DNA of 33,903 bases from JADHTT01 sp964633845 (lineage in GTDB: Bacteria > Campylobacterota > Campylobacteria > Campylobacterales > Arcobacteraceae), in contig CAZWLA010000012.1 of assembly GCA_964633845.1 (NCBI GenBank), positions 1-33,903 on the forward strand, in the 5' to 3' direction. The position numbers and the translations under genes were made by a program. The notes under the pieces are model-generated. The model saw only the letters and a list, made by a program, of their open reading frames with translations. It had not been told where the DNA came from and did not search any database. Below, one piece after another: positions 31,132-33,903 of this stretch; position 1 is the stretch's first letter; the number at the start of each line of letters is the position of its first letter.

Positions 31132-33117
31132 TTATATTGGTAATGCAATTTTAAATACTGCACCATCATCTTCATTATATACTTCAATCTGACCATTTAA
31201 TTGATCTTGAATTATTACTTTACTCATATACAATCCTAAACCTGTTCCATTTTTAGATTTTGTTGAAAAGTATGGGTCAAAAATTTGTTTAATGATATCA
31301 CTAGGGATTCCACCTGCATTATCTGAAATTTCAATAATACAAAAATCATTATCTTTATAACACTTAACAAAAACTTTTCCATTTTTCATATCTTTAGAAA
31401 TCATTTCATCAGTAGAGTTCTTGTATAGATTAATAAGTACTTGCTCTATCTTAGTTTGAGATGTTACAAGTATATCATTAAATTGATCATTAATTTCAAA
31501 TTTTATATTATATTGACTAAATATAGATTCTATAATCACATATGGTTCATATATTATATCATAACTTTTTACCCTACTGGTCTCTACAGTTTTATAAAAA
31601 TTTAAAAAGTCATTAATTATATTATCCATATATCTTATAAGTTTGGAATGCTTCTGTATACTTTCATCCCATATTTCATCACTTAATAAGTCTATCTCTT
31701 TTTGTATCTTTAACCTACTTATGATAGCTCCTATAGCTGTTAATGGCTGCCTCCACTGATGGGCTATCATACCTATCATCTCCCCCATTGCTGCAAATTT
31801 TGATTGTTCTTTAATTATCTCATCTTTCTCTTTTTCGTATGTCACATCATACCTTGATGAGAAATACCCAATTTTTTTACCATCTTTGTTTATGATTGGG
31901 CCAACTGTACTATTTACAATATATTTAGATCCATCTTTTTTTCTATTTGCAACTTCACCTTCCCATATCTTGTCATTTGATATAGTTGTCCACATATCTT
32001 TATACACTGAAGATGGAACATCCTTATGACGAAGTATCTGATGTGTTGAACCAATTAATTCACTATTTGAATAGCCAGAATTTTTTTGAAACTTCTTTGA
32101 TGCATATGTAATTTTACCACTTAGGTCTGTTTCAGAATAAATAAGATTATCATTGATAATACTACTCTTTAAATTTAAAATATTCGTTATTGTAAAAATT
32201 TCACTTATCACTCTAAATGTAACTAATACAATCATAATCATTAGAAATATCATAGACGTTAAAAATATTATTATTTCATTAAATCTAGAGTCTATATGCT
32301 TTTGTATCAAAGTAGTAAGATATTGAACTTGTTTATTCTCTAATATTTGTAATTCATTTATATACTTCTCTGATACATCATACCATTTATATGGATCTAT
32401 ATTAAAATTTATATCTGTCTTCATTGCACTATTTATCATTGGAATAATTTTTTTCTTACTAGGAGTTTCAAGAGAAAGTGTGTGTAAATCTTTTATATTA
32501 TTAAATCGTGCTAAGCTCTCCTGATATTTAGAAAAAATTTTAATAAAAAATATTTTATTTTCTAAAGTAAATTCATTTAGTGCAAATGCTGAAGATAAAC
32601 TTGCCTTAATTGCACCCATATACTCTTTGTTTGCCATTAAATATATAAGCTTCTTTTGACTCTTATTTATCTCTTGATCTAGAGACTTTACATCTTTTAG
32701 CAATATATCTCTTAATAATAAATTATTTATCTTCGTTGTATATGTTTTTACCACTAATGATGACCAAATAGCTTGAGTATCTACTGACACCCTTAATCCA
32801 TTTAGTAAATCGGTATTAAAGCTATATCCTATATTTTGAATATATCCATTTGTTACTATTCTTTGCTTCTTAAGATTTTCAAGTTCTTTACTTTCCCCCG
32901 TAGATAAGTATAAAGATGATAACGATCTTTCTTTTTGCAACTCATGTAGAAGTTTAGATTTATAAACCATAGTCTGTATATCATCTTGCATCTCTTTTAA
33001 ATTTTTATATTTAATATATTGAGTATATGCAAAATAAGATCCTCCAACTAGTATTATTATTAATAGTCCAATAGATAAAATAAGTAATCTTGACTTGATA
33101 CTGTTTTCGTTAATAAT
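31132..33117 (-). CDS. Membrane histidine kinase with NIT-like sensor and PAS, probable AUU start
   Basis: The first ATG (32991) would begin after the first membrane helix. The open frame above it encodes LLILSIGLLIIILVGG, a clear TM1 that a periplasmic sensor needs, and AAAGGA lies six bases before an in-frame AUU at 33117; I chose that (661 residues). The periplasmic part opens with LLHELQKERSLSSLYL, a NIT-type helix like that of the receptor at 22446. TM2 follows (IIIFLTSMIFLMIMIVLVTF), then one Aer-like PAS (SGYSNSELIG, HKDVPSS, DMW), the H box IAHQWRQPLTAIG, and HATPase motifs (NLYKNSTDEM, ISDNAGGIP, GTGLGLYMSK). It has no receiver; the hybrid kinase or a CheY-like protein nearby may be its partner. 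Confidence 0.85.
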   Translation of the reverse strand: MINENSIKSRLLILSIGLLIIILVGGSYFAYTQYIKYKNLKEMQDDIQTMVYKSKLLHELQKERSLSSLYLSTGESKELENLKKQRIVTNGYIQNIGYSFNTDLLNGLRVSVDTQAIWSSLVVKTYTTKINNLLLRDILLKDVKSLDQEINKSQKKLIYLMANKEYMGAIKASLSSAFALNEFTLENKIFFIKIFSKYQESLARFNNIKDLHTLSLETPSKKKIIPMINSAMKTDINFNIDPYKWYDVSEKYINELQILENKQVQYLTTLIQKHIDSRFNEIIIFLTSMIFLMIMIVLVTFRVISEIFTITNILNLKSSIINDNLIYSETDLSGKITYASKKFQKNSGYSNSELIGSTHQILRHKDVPSSVYKDMWTTISNDKIWEGEVANRKKDGSKYIVNSTVGPIINKDGKKIGYFSSRYDVTYEKEKDEIIKEQSKFAAMGEMIGMIAHQWRQPLTAIGAIISRLKIQKEIDLLSDEIWDESIQKHSKLIRYMDNIINDFLNFYKTVETSRVKSYDIIYEPYVIIESIFSQYNIKFEINDQFNDILVTSQTKIEQVLINLYKNSTDEMISKDMKNGKVFVKCYKDNDFCIIEISDNAGGIPSDIIKQIFDPYFSTKSKNGTGLGLYMSKVIIQDQLNGQIEVYNEDDGAVFKIALPI

Positions 33118-33123
33118 TTTATA

Positions 33124-33129
33124 TCCTTT
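33124..33129 (-). promoter_or_regulatory. Shine-Dalgarno (AAAGGA) before the kinase AUU
   Basis: AAAGGA lies in the short gap after the SPOR gene stop (33134), six bases before an in-frame AUU (33117-33115). No ATG, GTG or TTG occurs in that frame before ATG 32991, 42 codons further on. It decides the start given for the kinase. Confidence 0.65.
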
Positions 33130-33133
33130 AAAT

Positions 33134-33715
33134 TTATTGATAAATAAAAGCTTTTGAGCTTTGAAGATCTTGCCGTACTTGAGGTAAGTCTAATCTTGAT
33201 TCTTCTTGTGTGCTATATGGTCCAATTAACACTTTGTGATAAAATTTTCCATTTACTTGTACTTTATATACTTGATATTTATAACCTTTTAATTTCATAC
33301 TATTTAAATATGACAAGTCAGGATATTTTAAAAATGCTCCTAATTGTATATAGCTACCACTTAATGCAGTAGTTGAAAAAATTGTAGCTTCAGATGTGGG
33401 TACTTTAAAGACTTTTTTAGTGACTTTTTCTATAGTATTTGAAGTAATATCTTCATGCTGTTTTACGGTATCATTAGATTCTTGATATGAAACTATCTCT
33501 TCTTTATTTAGTATTTCTGTTCCTCTTTCAATAATCTCTTTATATCTTTGCTCTATATTAACATTATCAATTATTTTATCTTGTGATTTAGTAGTATCCA
33601 ATATATTCATAGACTTACTATTTTTATTTAGTATATAATTAGCAACAACTATCGTTGTAGTAAAAATTGCTAGAAAAGTAAGACTTAATATTATATATTT
33701 TTTACTAAATTTCAT
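33134..33715 (-). CDS. Membrane-anchored SPOR-domain protein
   Basis: A 193-residue protein with an N-terminal membrane anchor (about 8-28, IILSLTFLAIFTTTIVVANYIL), a low-complexity linker and a C-terminal SPOR domain (about 118-192): YIQLGAFLKYPDLSYLNSM, then YHKVLIGPYSTQEESRL, the standard pattern for binding denuded glycan strands of peptidoglycan, often at division sites. The kinase follows after 16 bases, so the two may be co-transcribed. The SPOR motif is clear, the cellular role is not. A divisome link is by family only. Confidence 0.85.
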   Translation of the reverse strand: MKFSKKYIILSLTFLAIFTTTIVVANYILNKNSKSMNILDTTKSQDKIIDNVNIEQRYKEIIERGTEILNKEEIVSYQESNDTVKQHEDITSNTIEKVTKKVFKVPTSEATIFSTTALSGSYIQLGAFLKYPDLSYLNSMKLKGYKYQVYKVQVNGKFYHKVLIGPYSTQEESRLDLPQVRQDLQSSKAFIYQ

Positions 33716-33797
33716 ATAAGCCTCCCTTTCACTATAAAAATATTGAACTTATATAGATCTATAGTATCATTATATATATTTATTTTATCTTTAAATC

Positions 33798-33903
33798 TTA
33801 TCTACAGTGTTTTTCATCTGGCCAATCAAACACAAAACACATTGGTAATTGATTTTTCTTTCCTAAATATCGTCCTGTAATATATGCTGATACAAATATA
33901 GAT
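33798..33903 (-). CDS. 3' end of an unrecognised gene (partial)
   Basis: Only the last 34 or so codons lie in the window, to the TAA at 33798-33800. The visible C-terminus includes SAYITGRYLGKKNQ, LPMCFVFDWPD and EKHCR, with two cysteines. I do not recognise the family. The spacer to the SPOR gene is 82 bp and AT-rich with no clear hairpin. It is on the same strand as the SPOR and kinase genes. Confidence 0.5.
   Translation of the reverse strand, partial: SIFVSAYITGRYLGKKNQLPMCFVFDWPDEKHCR

Noticed and set aside
1..33903. tRNA or rRNA genes, CRISPR arrays, insertion sequences, prophage genes
   Set aside because: No cloverleaf, no regularly spaced repeats and no transposase, integrase or phage structural frames were seen in any part.

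Overview
This AT-rich window comes from a motile bacterium, most likely Campylobacterota and probably close to Arcobacter. The indications are the base composition, the FliY/FliN pair, a CheZ of the type with a FliM-like N-terminus, chemoreceptors with a C-terminal CZB zinc domain, a histidine kinase with an AHQWRQPL H-box, and a dimeric dUTPase resembling the Campylobacter enzyme. The phylum is an inference from these features and the genus is only a guess. Nearly everything codes for flagellar basal body and motor parts, chemotaxis signalling or sensory kinases.

Layout. At the left edge on the plus strand lies a HEPN (HepT-like) toxin-type frame whose start codon is out of frame, followed by fliP. 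On the minus strand come cheW, cheV and a zinc-knuckle protein (3071 down to 1247). A small single-pass membrane protein (3193-3537, plus) diverges from cheW. From 22294 down to 3547 runs one unbroken minus-strand block with very short gaps or overlaps: cheY, cheZ, fliF, fliG, fliH, fliN, flgD, flaG-like, fliY, motA, motB, flgJ, a FlgN-like protein, a small exported (FlgA-like?) protein, flhF, flgI, fliM, dut (dimeric dUTPase), a second CheZ-like protein, a second cheY, cheA, cheR, cheD and cheB. On the right are two convergent chemoreceptor genes (22446-25187 plus, 25222-27459 minus) with a perfect 14-bp hairpin at their junction. After them come a lone CheY-like regulator (27624-27992, plus), a large soluble hybrid kinase (REC-PAS-PAS-HisKA-HATPase-REC-REC-HPt), a membrane NIT-PAS histidine kinase, a SPOR-domain protein, and the 3' end of an unrecognised gene.

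How they work together. The two receptors signal through CheW/CheV to CheA. CheA phosphorylates CheY, which binds FliM and the CheZ-type proteins. CheR, CheB and CheD adapt the receptors, and one receptor ends in a NWETF-like tether (EWDSF). FliF/FliG/FliM/FliN/FliY build the MS and C rings, MotA/MotB the stator, FlgI the P ring, FlgJ the rod cap, FlgD the hook cap, and FliH/FliP the export apparatus. No flhA, flhB, fliI, flhG, fliA or filament gene lies in the window.

The most unusual signal concerns translation starts. Three genes (membrane kinase, fliY, zinc-knuckle gene) have conserved or functionally required coding sequence upstream of any ATG/GTG/TTG, and each has a good Shine-Dalgarno sequence 6-7 bases before an in-frame AUU, AUC or AUA. 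Other points of interest are four FxFDD-like repeats in the CheA linker where P2 would be, a shared ELF C-terminus on CheD and the second CheZ-like protein, and a FliM-like peptide at the N-terminus of CheZ.
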